Below are positions 1 to 8,727 of a stretch of DNA of 28,671 nucleotides, in pieces. Where the stretch lies: assembly GCA_002354205.1 (NCBI GenBank), contig DELD01000051.1, forward strand, positions 1 through 28,671, given 5' to 3'. This stretch comes from Micavibrio sp. UBA2705 (GTDB taxonomy: Bacteria > Pseudomonadota > Alphaproteobacteria > Micavibrionales > Micavibrionaceae). Each line of letters opens with the position of its first letter. Position 1 is the stretch's first letter. The position numbers and the translations under genes were made by a program. The notes beneath the pieces are model-generated. The model was not told the origin of the DNA. It searched no databases and saw only the letters and a program-made list of their open reading frames with translations.

Positions 1-2
1 TT

Positions 3-623
3 GATATTGAACGTGAAGTGCGTTTTTCAACATATGCGACATGGTGGATACGCTCCGCCATACAGGATTATGTGCTGAGAAACTGGTCAATTGTGCGTAC
101 AGGCACCACCGCTGCGCAGAAATCATTATTCTTCAACCTGCGCCGATTAAAAGCACAAATTAACAATGAGGACAGCTTTGAAACGGGTCTTAACGCAAAT
201 GATGTGTCGTTAATTGCAGAAGAACTCAATGTTAAAGAAGAAGAGGTTTTAAAAATGAATGGTCGCCTTTCTGGTAATGACCAATCATTAAATATGCGCC
301 TTAGTGATGATACCAACGAAGAATGGCAAACATTCCTCGAAGACGATGGCCCGAACCCTGAAGACGTTGTTTTGCAAATGAAGGATTCTAAAAGCCGTTC
401 AGAGTGGCTTAATAGCGCAATGAAAATGCTCAATGAACGTGAAGTGCAGATCATTAAAGACCGCCACTTACAGCACAAGACAGTGACATTAGAAACACTG
501 GGTGATCAGCTTGGCATTAGTAAAGAGCGCGTCAGACAAATCGAAAAACGCGCGATGGAAAAATTAAAAATCTCTTTGGAGGGCTCTCACGAAAACCCAA
601 AAGATTATTATACAAGTTATTAA
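3..623 (+). CDS. rpoH: RNA polymerase sigma-32 factor RpoH (5' end cut by window)
   Basis: This is the C-terminal ~206 codons of an alternative sigma factor of the RpoH (heat-shock) type; it directs RNA polymerase to stress promoters. The frame is open to the window edge, so the true start lies upstream. The sequence shows the end of region 2 (TYATWWIRSAIQDYVLRNWS), followed by the RpoH-box-like stretch AQKSLFFNLRRLKAQI that distinguishes RpoH from RpoD. Near the C terminus is a region 4.2 helix-turn-helix ending ISKERVRQIEKRAMEKL. A strong hairpin terminator follows 27 bp after the stop. Family assignment is firm; which RpoH paralogue it is cannot be told, since alphaproteobacteria often carry two. 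Confidence 0.93.
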   Translation, partial: DIEREVRFSTYATWWIRSAIQDYVLRNWSIVRTGTTAAQKSLFFNLRRLKAQINNEDSFETGLNANDVSLIAEELNVKEEEVLKMNGRLSGNDQSLNMRLSDDTNEEWQTFLEDDGPNPEDVVLQMKDSKSRSEWLNSAMKMLNEREVQIIKDRHLQHKTVTLETLGDQLGISKERVRQIEKRAMEKLKISLEGSHENPKDYYTSY

Positions 624-649
624 CGAGACTATCCCCCACCCTTAGAAAG

Positions 650-684
650 AACGCTAACACAGAGCACCGTGTTAGCGTTTTTTT
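650..684 (+). terminator. Intrinsic terminator after rpoH
   Basis: An 11-bp perfect inverted repeat (arms 650-660 and 669-679, AACGCTAACAC and its complement) with an 8-nt loop is followed by a run of seven T. It terminates rpoH and sits between two convergent genes. On the other strand there is no comparable T-run, so it is directional. Confidence 0.9.
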
Positions 685-690
685 ATGGCA

Positions 691-1170
691 TCAAAGCTGC
701 TTTAGCATCATAAGACATAAATTATCATCAACCGCATATTGCTGCCCTTGCGTGACAGTAGCGCGATCATAGGTCACGCCGTTACCATCAACATTATAAC
801 CGCGCGCTATGTAGATTTGCTGTGCGATGCCAAATTCCGGGCTGACGCTAACGCTTATACCGACTTGCTCTGCGCCGTTTTCTCTCGCACGTTGCTCACA
901 GTGATCAATCAACTGGTTTGCGTAGCCTTGGCGGCGATACTCAGGGGCGATGTACACATCTTGAATCTCAGGAATATTTAAGCGTTTATATAGTGCATAT
1001 TTAGGGGTGTAATTTAGCGTCGCATAGCCATATATGTCACTCACATCGCCGATAATAAAAAGCGCCCTATCGCCATTTTCGACAGCTTGAAAAACGCTGT
1101 CCCACTCATTGTCATGGAAATGGCTTAAATTATCTTGGTTTTTTCGTGTAGCTACGGTGATTTCTGGCAT
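691..1170 (-). CDS. GNAT family N-acetyltransferase
   Basis: A 159-aa protein of the GCN5-related N-acetyltransferase fold, which transfers acetyl groups from acetyl-CoA to an amine; the substrate cannot be deduced. The acetyl-CoA binding signature is visible as VYIAPEYRRQGYANQLIDHC (about residues 73-92), with the R/Q-x-x-G-x-A pyrophosphate loop. A typical later strand (IYIARGYNV) follows. The ATG at 1170 has no clear Shine-Dalgarno sequence. It is convergent with rpoH, sharing the space around the 650-684 hairpin, and divergent from the glycyl-tRNA synthetase gene 81 bp away. Probably a single-gene unit. Confidence 0.82.
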   Translation of the reverse strand: MPEITVATRKNQDNLSHFHDNEWDSVFQAVENGDRALFIIGDVSDIYGYATLNYTPKYALYKRLNIPEIQDVYIAPEYRRQGYANQLIDHCEQRARENGAEQVGISVSVSPEFGIAQQIYIARGYNVDGNGVTYDRATVTQGQQYAVDDNLCLMMLKQL

Positions 1171-1251
1171 ATGTGCTATAGATTTTTACTTTTTATCGCG
1201 TTATAAATATTGGTCTAAATCAAGTTTAACGTAGAGCTTTAGGAAATACAA

Positions 1252-2796
1252 ATGACAATGGCGGCAGAAAAGACGGAAATAGAAGTGCAAAGTGAAAATA
1301 AAGAGATGAAAGATATCGTGGCGCTATGTAAACGCCGTGGCTTTATTTTTCCTGCATCTGAAATTTATGGTGGTTTTAACGGTTTTTGGGATTACGGGCC
1401 ACTTGGCGCGGAGCTTAAAAACAATATTCGTGACCTTTGGTGGAAACACATGGTTAAAACGCCGCCGCTTGGCCCTGATGGCCAGCCGCTACAAATTGTT
1501 GGGCTTGATAGCTCTATCATTCAAAACCCACGTCTTTGGGAAGCTTCTGGGCATACAACAAGTTTCTCTGACCCAATGGTTGACTGCCGCGAGACAAAAA
1601 AACGTTATCGCGCTGACCATTTGGTGATTTACAAAGACAAATCAGGCGCAATGCCGTGGATCGCCGTTTTTGAAGGCGATGAAGCAGACGCCGATGCTGC
1701 AAAACGTATGAAGAAAATGGCAAAAAACATCAAGGTTGAAAACTGCGATGTTGCAACGCTCACGGACTTAGACGTTGCTGATTTTGAAAAAATCCTAGGC
1801 CCTGATGCGGCGGAAGTCGGCACATTAACGGAGCCAAAAGAATTCAACCTTATGTTTAAAACATATGTCGGGGCAACAGCAAGCGAAGATAACGTGGCTT
1901 ATCTGCGTCCTGAAACATGCGGCGGTATTTTTGTGAACTATAAAAACGTGCTTGATACAGCGCGCGTTCGTGTACCGTTTGGCATCGCACAGGTTGGTAA
2001 AGCGTATCGTAACGAAGTCACACCACGTAACTTTATTTTCCGTTCGCGTGAATTCGAACAAATGGAAATGGAATGGTTCTGCCACCCTGATGATGCCGCA
2101 GAATGGAGACAATTCTGGATTGATGAGCGCATGAAATGGTGGAAATCAATCGGCCTTAAAGACGAAAGCTTGATCTTACGTGAGCATGATTCTGACGAAC
2201 TTGCGCATTATGCGAAAGAAGGCGTTGGCACGGTGGATATCGAATTCCAGTTCCCGTTTAGCTATCCAGGTTTTGGCGAGCTTGAAGGCGTTGCGCATCG
2301 CTGTGATTATGACCTTACAAAGCACCAAGAATATTCTGGCCAAAAACTTGAATATATCGACCCACATACAAATGAACGCTACATTCCGCATGTGATAGAG
2401 CCTGCCTCTGGCCTGACTCGCGGCGTGCTTGCTGTGATTTGTGATGCGTATACAGTTGATGAAAACCGCCCAAGCGGTGTATTCATGGACTTCCACCCAT
2501 CGGTCGCCCCGAAAAAAGCGGCGATATTGCCACTTACGGCGAAAGGTGAGCATCCAGAGATTGCAACAAAGCTTTACATGGAGCTGCGTGAACATTATGC
2601 GGTTGATTTGGATATCAAGCAGAATATTGGTAAGCGTTACGCCCGCCAAGATGAAATTGGTACGCCATATTGCTTCACCATTGATAACCAAACAGTGGAA
2701 GACGGCACAGTTACCGTACGTGACCGTAACACTATGGAACAAGACCGTATCGCACTTGGCGATATCTTGGCTTTCTTACGTGAGAAAATAGGTTAA
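1252..2796 (+). CDS. glyS: Glycine--tRNA ligase, single-chain (dimeric) class II type
   Basis: A 514-aa class II glycyl-tRNA synthetase that charges tRNA-Gly in the cytoplasm. It is the alpha2 type (as in Thermus, Firmicutes and eukaryotes), not the GlyQ/GlyS alpha2-beta2 type usual in proteobacteria. Evidence: N-terminal CKRRGFIFPASEIYGGFNGF with DYGPLG (motif 1 region), motif 2 from about R253 (RNEVTPRNFIFRSREFEQME) and motif 3 GLTRGVLAV with Arg390, then a C-terminal anticodon-binding domain. An insert of roughly 50-60 residues rich in Lys/Asp lies around residues 130-190. The ATG at 1252 is preceded by AGGA with 7-nt spacing. Glutathione reductase starts 4 bp after the stop, so the two are surely co-transcribed. 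Confidence 0.95.
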   Translation: MTMAAEKTEIEVQSENKEMKDIVALCKRRGFIFPASEIYGGFNGFWDYGPLGAELKNNIRDLWWKHMVKTPPLGPDGQPLQIVGLDSSIIQNPRLWEASGHTTSFSDPMVDCRETKKRYRADHLVIYKDKSGAMPWIAVFEGDEADADAAKRMKKMAKNIKVENCDVATLTDLDVADFEKILGPDAAEVGTLTEPKEFNLMFKTYVGATASEDNVAYLRPETCGGIFVNYKNVLDTARVRVPFGIAQVGKAYRNEVTPRNFIFRSREFEQMEMEWFCHPDDAAEWRQFWIDERMKWWKSIGLKDESLILREHDSDELAHYAKEGVGTVDIEFQFPFSYPGFGELEGVAHRCDYDLTKHQEYSGQKLEYIDPHTNERYIPHVIEPASGLTRGVLAVICDAYTVDENRPSGVFMDFHPSVAPKKAAILPLTAKGEHPEIATKLYMELREHYAVDLDIKQNIGKRYARQDEIGTPYCFTIDNQTVEDGTVTVRDRNTMEQDRIALGDILAFLREKIG

Positions 2797-2800
2797 GATC

Positions 2801-4171
2801 ATGAATACTGATAGCGATCATCATTACGATTTCTTTGTTATTGGCGCAGGTTCTGGCGGGGTACGCAGCGCGCGTATTGCCGCGGGGCACGGCGCTAAGG
2901 TTGGCGTGGCTGAGGGGAATCCCCTTGGCGGCACCTGCGTTAATTTAGGCTGCGTGCCGAAAAAGCTTTATGCTTATGCATCTGATTTCCACATGGATTT
3001 TGAAGATTCGCGTGGTTATGGCTGGCATACCTCTAAAGCTTTGTTCGACTGGAGCATTTTGAAGTCAAAGAAAGATAATGAAATCGCACGGCTTAACGGC
3101 ATATATAAACGCCTGCTGGACAATTCAGGCGTAAATATATATGACGACTTTGCGACGTTTCTGGATGCTAAAACATTGAAAATTGGTGATCAAATCGTCA
3201 CAGCGGATAAAATTCTTATTGCCGTTGGCGGCGTGCCATCGCGTCCAAATATTCAGGGTGCAGAGCATATCCTAACATCTGATGATGTTTTTCAGCGTGA
3301 TGAGTGGCCTGAAGATATAACCATTCTCGGCGGCGGTTACATTGCAGTTGAAATGGCGCATATTTTCCATGGGCTTGGGCATGTCGTGAACCTGATTTAT
3401 CGCGGCGACCTTTTCTTACGTGGCTTTGATGATGATTTACGCAAACAGCTTGTCGCAGAAATGAAAATTCAGGGCATCAACCTTATCTTTAATGACAACA
3501 TTCAAGCTATCGAAGCCAAAGGCGGACTTAAAAAAGTTAGCATGGAAAGCGGTAAGTCATTTGAAACAGGCGAAGTCATAGCTGCGATTGGGCGTGATGC
3601 AAATACTGGCAAGCTCGGCCTTGATAAAGCTGGCGTTGAAATGAATGATAACGGGTCAATCCCTGTTAATGATAGCTATGAAACCAACGTGGCGCATATA
3701 TACGCGGTGGGTGACGTATCTAGCATGTACCAGCTAACCCCTGTTGCCATTAAAGAGGGTCATTTTCTGGCTGATGATTTATTCGGTCCCAATAAAGATG
3801 TGAAGACTGTGCATTACGATAATGTGGCAACGGCTGTGTTCTCTCACCCCCCTATTGGCACTGTGGGTTTAAGTGAAAGTGACGCACGCGATAAAGGGCA
3901 TGATGTTGAGATTTTCCGCACATCCTTCCGCGCGCTCAAGCATACACTCACTGGGCGCGAAGAGAAAACATTGATGAAATTGGTTGTCGACAAAGCAAGT
4001 GATAAAGTCCTTGGCGTTCATATGATTGGCACGGATGCACCAGAAATTATTCAGCCCATGGCCATCGCGCTTAACGCAGGCGCAACCAAGGCTGTGTTTG
4101 ACCGCACAATGCCGGTTCACCCAACGTCGAGCGAAGAATTCGTTACAATGCGCGAGCCTGTAAAATCTTAA
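2801..4171 (+). CDS. gor: Glutathione-disulfide reductase
   Basis: A 456-aa FAD/NADPH-dependent pyridine nucleotide-disulfide oxidoreductase that reduces oxidised glutathione to GSH. Domains in order: N-terminal FAD fold (FFVIGAGSGGVRSARIAA), redox-active pair C46/C51 in GGTCVNLGCVPKK, NADPH-binding fold (ITILGGGYIAVEMAHIF), FAD motif IYAVGDVS, and the C-terminal dimerisation domain with the acid-base pair H440/E445 in MPVHPTSSEEF. The VNLGCVPKK form is the one seen in glutathione reductases rather than lipoamide dehydrogenases; trypanothione or mycothione reductase is less likely. It lies 4 bp behind the glycyl-tRNA synthetase gene. Confidence 0.93.
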   Translation: MNTDSDHHYDFFVIGAGSGGVRSARIAAGHGAKVGVAEGNPLGGTCVNLGCVPKKLYAYASDFHMDFEDSRGYGWHTSKALFDWSILKSKKDNEIARLNGIYKRLLDNSGVNIYDDFATFLDAKTLKIGDQIVTADKILIAVGGVPSRPNIQGAEHILTSDDVFQRDEWPEDITILGGGYIAVEMAHIFHGLGHVVNLIYRGDLFLRGFDDDLRKQLVAEMKIQGINLIFNDNIQAIEAKGGLKKVSMESGKSFETGEVIAAIGRDANTGKLGLDKAGVEMNDNGSIPVNDSYETNVAHIYAVGDVSSMYQLTPVAIKEGHFLADDLFGPNKDVKTVHYDNVATAVFSHPPIGTVGLSESDARDKGHDVEIFRTSFRALKHTLTGREEKTLMKLVVDKASDKVLGVHMIGTDAPEIIQPMAIALNAGATKAVFDRTMPVHPTSSEEFVTMREPVKS

Positions 4172-4220
4172 ACAGATATAATCATAAAATAAAAATAGAC
4201 GGTAATATAAGGAATATAAA

Positions 4221-5603
4221 ATGGCTCAAGAAGTAGCAAAAGCACAAGCGGCACAAAACTGGACTCCTGATAGTTGGAGAAATAAGGAAGCATTACAGTT
4301 GCCGAATTACCCAGACCAAGCCAAGGTAAAAGAAACCGAAGATATTATCCGTCAGATGCCGCCGCTTGTTTTTGCAGGAGAAGCACGCAGGTTAAAAAGC
4401 CACCTTGCGAAAGTTGCAAATGGCGAAGCATTTTTACTACAAGGCGGGGATTGCGCTGAAAGCTTTGCAGAATTTAGCGCTGTAAAAATCCGCGATACAT
4501 TCCGTGTTTTACTGCAAATGTCTGTTGCGATGACCTATGGCGGTTCAATTCCTGTTGTGAAAATGGGTCGCATGGCAGGCCAGTTTGCCAAGCCACGCTC
4601 CGCTGACATGGAAACGATTAATGGCGTAACGCTGCCAAGTTACCGCGGCGACATTATTAACAGCCTTGAATTTACCGAAGAAGCGCGCGTGCCTTCACCA
4701 AAACGTATGCTCCGTGCCTATAATCAATCTGCGGCAACGCTGAATCTTTTACGCGCATTTGCCAAAGGCGGCTATGCTGACCTTCATAAAATATCGAAAT
4801 GGACTCTGGAATTCACAGAAAACACCGCGCAAGCCAAGCGTTATGACGAGATCAGTGAACGCATTACTGACGCACTAAACTTCATGGAAGCCTGCGGCAT
4901 AACGGGCGACCAAATGCCTGAAGTTATTCGTGAAACGGAATTTTACACCTGCCATGAAGCCTTGCTTCTCCCTTATGAAGAAGCTTTAGTACGCACCGAT
5001 AGTATTACAGGCGAATATTATGACTGTTCAGCGCATTTCGTCTGGATTGGCGCGCGTACAAACCAAGCACAAAACGCGCAAGTTGAATTCGTCCGCGGCA
5101 TTAAAAACCCGCTCGGCTTAAAAGTGCCGCCGACAATGTCGCCTGATGATTTGATGGAGCTTATCGACACATTAAGCCCCGAAAACGAAGCGGGTCGCTT
5201 AACATTAATTGCGCGTATGGGTGCAGGCAACGTTGAAGAAAAACTCGCCCCTCTTGTTCGCCGCGTCAAAGAAGAAGGCCGCAAAGTTGCGTGGGTCTGT
5301 GACCCTATGCATGGCAATGTTGAAACCGCAGAATCTGGTTATAAAACGCGCCGCTTTGAAAATATCCTTTCAGAAGTAAATGAATTTTTTGATGTTCATA
5401 AGGGCGAAGGTACACATGCAGGCGGCGTTCACCTTGAAATGACAGGCCAAGACGTGACAGAATGCACTGGCGGTCTATATGGTATTAAAGACGAAGACCT
5501 ATCAAACCGCTATCACACGCATTGTGATCCGCGTTTGAATGCTTCACAAGCTCTTGAATTGGCGTTCTTAATTGCTGACCGCCTTAAAGAGAACAAGAAG
5601 TAG
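4221..5603 (+). CDS. aroG: 3-deoxy-7-phosphoheptulonate synthase, class II (plant/mycobacterial type)
   Basis: A 460-aa type II DAHP synthase, which condenses phosphoenolpyruvate with erythrose 4-phosphate, the first step of the shikimate pathway. Family hallmarks are all present: the metal-ligand Cys78 in LLQGGDCAESF, KMGRMAGQFAKPRS, RMGAGNVEEKL, the metal-binding His364 in CDPMHGNVETAESGYKTR, the Glu in HLEMTGQDVTEC, and the Asp in CDPRLNASQ. Length is normal for the family. The ATG at 4221 is preceded by AAGGA at good spacing. It lies 49 bp after gor and 27 bp before nadE, so it belongs to the same + strand gene run, though its leader is long enough for a promoter of its own. Confidence 0.96.
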   Translation: MAQEVAKAQAAQNWTPDSWRNKEALQLPNYPDQAKVKETEDIIRQMPPLVFAGEARRLKSHLAKVANGEAFLLQGGDCAESFAEFSAVKIRDTFRVLLQMSVAMTYGGSIPVVKMGRMAGQFAKPRSADMETINGVTLPSYRGDIINSLEFTEEARVPSPKRMLRAYNQSAATLNLLRAFAKGGYADLHKISKWTLEFTENTAQAKRYDEISERITDALNFMEACGITGDQMPEVIRETEFYTCHEALLLPYEEALVRTDSITGEYYDCSAHFVWIGARTNQAQNAQVEFVRGIKNPLGLKVPPTMSPDDLMELIDTLSPENEAGRLTLIARMGAGNVEEKLAPLVRRVKEEGRKVAWVCDPMHGNVETAESGYKTRRFENILSEVNEFFDVHKGEGTHAGGVHLEMTGQDVTECTGGLYGIKDEDLSNRYHTHCDPRLNASQALELAFLIADRLKENKK

Positions 5604-5608
5604 ATCTA

Positions 5609-5623
5609 AACTGAACTGAACTG
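5609..5623 (+). repeat. Pentanucleotide tandem repeat (AACTG)x3 in nadE leader
   Basis: Three perfect copies of AACTG fill most of the gap between the DAHP synthase stop and the nadE start. There is no Shine-Dalgarno sequence in the same gap. Three copies is short and may be chance. Confidence 0.6.
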
Positions 5624-5630
5624 AGTTGAT

Positions 5631-7283
5631 ATGCACCCTATTTTGCGAACATCCATAGCACAGGTCAACCCCATTGTCGGGGATTTAAAAGGCAATGTTG
5701 CGCGCATTTTAGATGCGGCGCTTACCCATGGCGGCGAGAGTGATTTAATCATATATCCTGAACTTTCAGTTTGTGGTTATCCGCCTGATGATCTTGTTTT
5801 AAAACCGTTCTTTGTTGAGCGCTGCCAAGATGCATTAGAGCAAATCATTGCGCAATCTACTGATATTGACGCAGCTTTGGTCGTTTCAGCCCCAGAAGCA
5901 GACAGCGCAAAAATTTATAATACCGCTTATGTCGTTCATAACGGCAAAATCATTCATAAGGTAAGAAAAAAACACCTGCCTAATTATGGTGTATTTGATG
6001 AAATGCGTATATTTGCGCAGGGTGATCTTTCTGGCTGTTTTGAACATAAAGGCGTTAAAGTTGGCCTGATGGTCTGTGAGGACATTTGGTATGATGATGT
6101 ATGCTCCGCGCTTAAAAAAGACGGTGCGCAGCTTCTTATCAGCATTAATGCAAGCCCTTATGAAGTCAATAAAACGGACACGCGCGAGCATCATGTGCTC
6201 AAACGCGTTGAAGAAAACGCTTTGCCACTGATCTACGTTAACCAGATTGGCGGGCAAGATGAGATTGTCTTTGATGGCGCATCTTTTGTTATGCAAGCAC
6301 AAGGGCAAATTATTTATAAAGCCAAAAACTTTGAAGAAGATTTTGAAACAATTTCATGGCACGCCGATGGTAACGGACATTTAATGGCGGATACGCACCG
6401 CATTGAACAAGACCATGACCGCCTTGAAATTATTTATGCGGCCTGCGTAATTGGGCTACGTGATTATGTGTTTAAAAACGGCTTTAAAGGCGGCATTATC
6501 GGTCTTTCCGGCGGTATAGACAGTGCGCTTACTGCTGCTATGGCGGTGGATGCGCTCGGCGCAATGAATGTACGCTGCGTGATGATGCCGACTGAGTTCA
6601 CATCAGATATGAGCCTTGAAGACGCACAAAAATGCGCAGATGCGCTTGGCGTTACTTACGAAACTATTGATGTCACCCCTGCCCTTAATGCTTATGGGGA
6701 TATGATCCCTGATTTACATGGCGTGGCGCATGAAAATATACAATCCCGCGCACGCGGCGTGACGTTAATGGCGTTGTCAAATCTTACGGGGCATATGGTG
6801 CTGTCGACGGGCAATAAATCAGAGATGGCTGTCGGCTACGCCACACTTTACGGTGATATGTGTGGTGGCTTTAATCCGTTGAAAGACTTATATAAAACAG
6901 AAGTTTACGCATTGTCTAAATGGCGAAATGAGAACAAGCCCGTTATCGGCCTTGGCCCGCATGGAGAAGTCATACCAGAGCGCATCATCACCCGCCCACC
7001 AAGCGCTGAGTTACGCGCCGATCAGGTCGACCAAGACAGCCTGCCTGAATATGATGTGCTTGATGACGTTTTACGCTGTCTTATTGAACGCGATATGAGC
7101 ATAGAGGCCATTACACGCCGCGGTCATGACCAAGAGATCGTGAGCAAGATATGGCGTTTACTGGATATCGCTGAGTATAAGCGCCGGCAATCATGCCCTG
7201 GGGTTAAAATCACATCACGCGCATTTGGACGTGACCGCCGCTATCCTATTACAAATAAATTCTTTAATACAGTTGCAGATTAG
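5631..7283 (+). CDS. nadE: Glutamine-dependent NAD+ synthetase
   Basis: A 550-aa two-domain enzyme for the last step of NAD synthesis: it amidates deamido-NAD using glutamine as ammonia donor and ATP. The N-terminal nitrilase-type glutaminase domain carries the Glu-Lys-Cys triad (Glu44 in YPELSVCGYPPDD, Lys113/114 in RKKHLPNYGVFDE, Cys149 in LMVCEDIWYDD). The C-terminal adenylating domain has the PP-loop GLSGGIDSA at residues 291-299 and the STGNKSE motif. Length is normal for the glutamine-dependent bacterial form. The ATG at 5631 has no evident Shine-Dalgarno sequence; it follows the DAHP synthase gene by 27 bp across a short AACTG repeat. Confidence 0.96.
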   Translation: MHPILRTSIAQVNPIVGDLKGNVARILDAALTHGGESDLIIYPELSVCGYPPDDLVLKPFFVERCQDALEQIIAQSTDIDAALVVSAPEADSAKIYNTAYVVHNGKIIHKVRKKHLPNYGVFDEMRIFAQGDLSGCFEHKGVKVGLMVCEDIWYDDVCSALKKDGAQLLISINASPYEVNKTDTREHHVLKRVEENALPLIYVNQIGGQDEIVFDGASFVMQAQGQIIYKAKNFEEDFETISWHADGNGHLMADTHRIEQDHDRLEIIYAACVIGLRDYVFKNGFKGGIIGLSGGIDSALTAAMAVDALGAMNVRCVMMPTEFTSDMSLEDAQKCADALGVTYETIDVTPALNAYGDMIPDLHGVAHENIQSRARGVTLMALSNLTGHMVLSTGNKSEMAVGYATLYGDMCGGFNPLKDLYKTEVYALSKWRNENKPVIGLGPHGEVIPERIITRPPSAELRADQVDQDSLPEYDVLDDVLRCLIERDMSIEAITRRGHDQEIVSKIWRLLDIAEYKRRQSCPGVKITSRAFGRDRRYPITNKFFNTVAD

Positions 7284-7351
7284 CGCATTTCACGCTATGA
7301 AAACTAAGGGTACGCTCCCAAACTAAACACTTAACTTATAATGAGTAACAC

Positions 7352-8698
7352 ATGTCAGATAATAACGTAAAAGTCCGCTTCGCCCCTTCGCCAACAGGAA
7401 TGCTTCATGTTGGTAACGCACGTACAGCCCTTATTTCATGGCTGTTTACGCGCTCTAAGCAGGGTAAGTTTTTATTGCGCATTGACGACACCGACCAAGA
7501 ACGCTCAAAGAAAGAATATGAAGACGCGATCATCCAAAGCCTTGAATGGCTTGGCATGGACTGGGATGAAAATGCCCGTCAGCGTGACCGATTTGATCGT
7601 TACAATGAATGTATTGAAAAACTGAAATCAGAAGGCCGTATCTATGCTTGCTATGAAACGTCTGATGAGCTTGCACTAAAAAGGAAAGTCCTGCTTAACC
7701 GAGGCTTACCGCCTATTTATGACCGCGCAGCACTTGAGCTTAGCGCTGATGATATTGCCAAGTTTGAAGCCGAAGGCCGCACGCCGCATTGGCGCTTCAA
7801 ACTGATGCACACACCAATACACTGGAATGACGAAGTGCGCGGCGATGTAAACTTTAAAGGCGAAGATTTATCTGACCCTGTTGTTATCCGTGAAGATGGC
7901 AGCCCGCTTTACCACTTATGTTCTGTGATTGATGATGTTGATTATAACATTACCCATGTTATTCGCGGTGAAGACCATGTATCAAACACCGCGACACATA
8001 TTCAAATGTTTGAAGCACTTGGCGCTACTCCACCCAAATTTGCGCATTTACCGCTGCTTTCAGATGGCGAAGGCGGTAAGCTTTCTAAACGTTTGGGCTC
8101 ACTTAGCATCATTGACATTCGCGATGAAGATGGTTTAGAGCCTATGGCAGTGGTCAGTTTAATGGCACGCCTTGGCACGTCAGACCCTATCGAAGCTTTT
8201 CGCGATGTTCAGCCATTAATCGATAGTTTCTCTTTTTCTAAATTTGGCCGCGGCACACCGAAGTTTGATTCAAATGACTTGCTGCGTCTGAATAAAAAGA
8301 TTTTGCATGAAACATCATTTGCTGATGTGAAAGAACGCCTAAACATTCCTGAAATGGACGAAGTGTTCTGGAACACCACGCGCCCGAATTTGAACAAGCT
8401 TTCAGACGCGGCGGAATGGTGGAATGTTGTTAACGGCCCTGTTACCCCCGTTATCGAAGATGATGAATTCGCCACGCAAGCGGCAAGCTTATTACCCGCT
8501 GCGCCGTGGGATGAAAATACATGGCAAGAATGGACATCTGCAATTAAAGAGCAGACAGGTCGCAAAGGTAAGCAGTTATTTATGCCGCTACGCCAAGCCC
8601 TTACTGGTATGGAACATGGACCGGAACTCGCTGTTCTTTTGCCTTTAATTGGTCCAGAACGTGCATTAAGCCGCCTGCAAACAAAAAAAGCAGCATAA
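7352..8698 (+). CDS. gltX: Glutamate--tRNA ligase
   Basis: A 448-aa class I aminoacyl-tRNA synthetase. The HIGH-type signature is HVGN starting at His19 (APSPTGMLHVGNARTAL) and the KMSKS-type loop is KLSKR starting at Lys243. LRIDDTDQERSK, HLCSVIDDVDYNITHVIRG and EDH are typical of GluRS and not of GlnRS. Alphaproteobacteria often carry two gltX genes, one of them able to misacylate tRNA-Gln for the GatCAB route; the tRNA specificity of this copy cannot be read from sequence. It is followed 29 bp later by trmJ. Confidence 0.95.
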   Translation: MSDNNVKVRFAPSPTGMLHVGNARTALISWLFTRSKQGKFLLRIDDTDQERSKKEYEDAIIQSLEWLGMDWDENARQRDRFDRYNECIEKLKSEGRIYACYETSDELALKRKVLLNRGLPPIYDRAALELSADDIAKFEAEGRTPHWRFKLMHTPIHWNDEVRGDVNFKGEDLSDPVVIREDGSPLYHLCSVIDDVDYNITHVIRGEDHVSNTATHIQMFEALGATPPKFAHLPLLSDGEGGKLSKRLGSLSIIDIRDEDGLEPMAVVSLMARLGTSDPIEAFRDVQPLIDSFSFSKFGRGTPKFDSNDLLRLNKKILHETSFADVKERLNIPEMDEVFWNTTRPNLNKLSDAAEWWNVVNGPVTPVIEDDEFATQAASLLPAAPWDENTWQEWTSAIKEQTGRKGKQLFMPLRQALTGMEHGPELAVLLPLIGPERALSRLQTKKAA

Positions 8699-8727
8699 AA
8701 AGTCAGTACATAAAGCAAGTATTCGCC

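Noticed and set aside
8209..8718. 169-codon open frame opposite gltX
   Set aside because: Fully antisense to a clear gltX reading frame, with no recognisable protein features.
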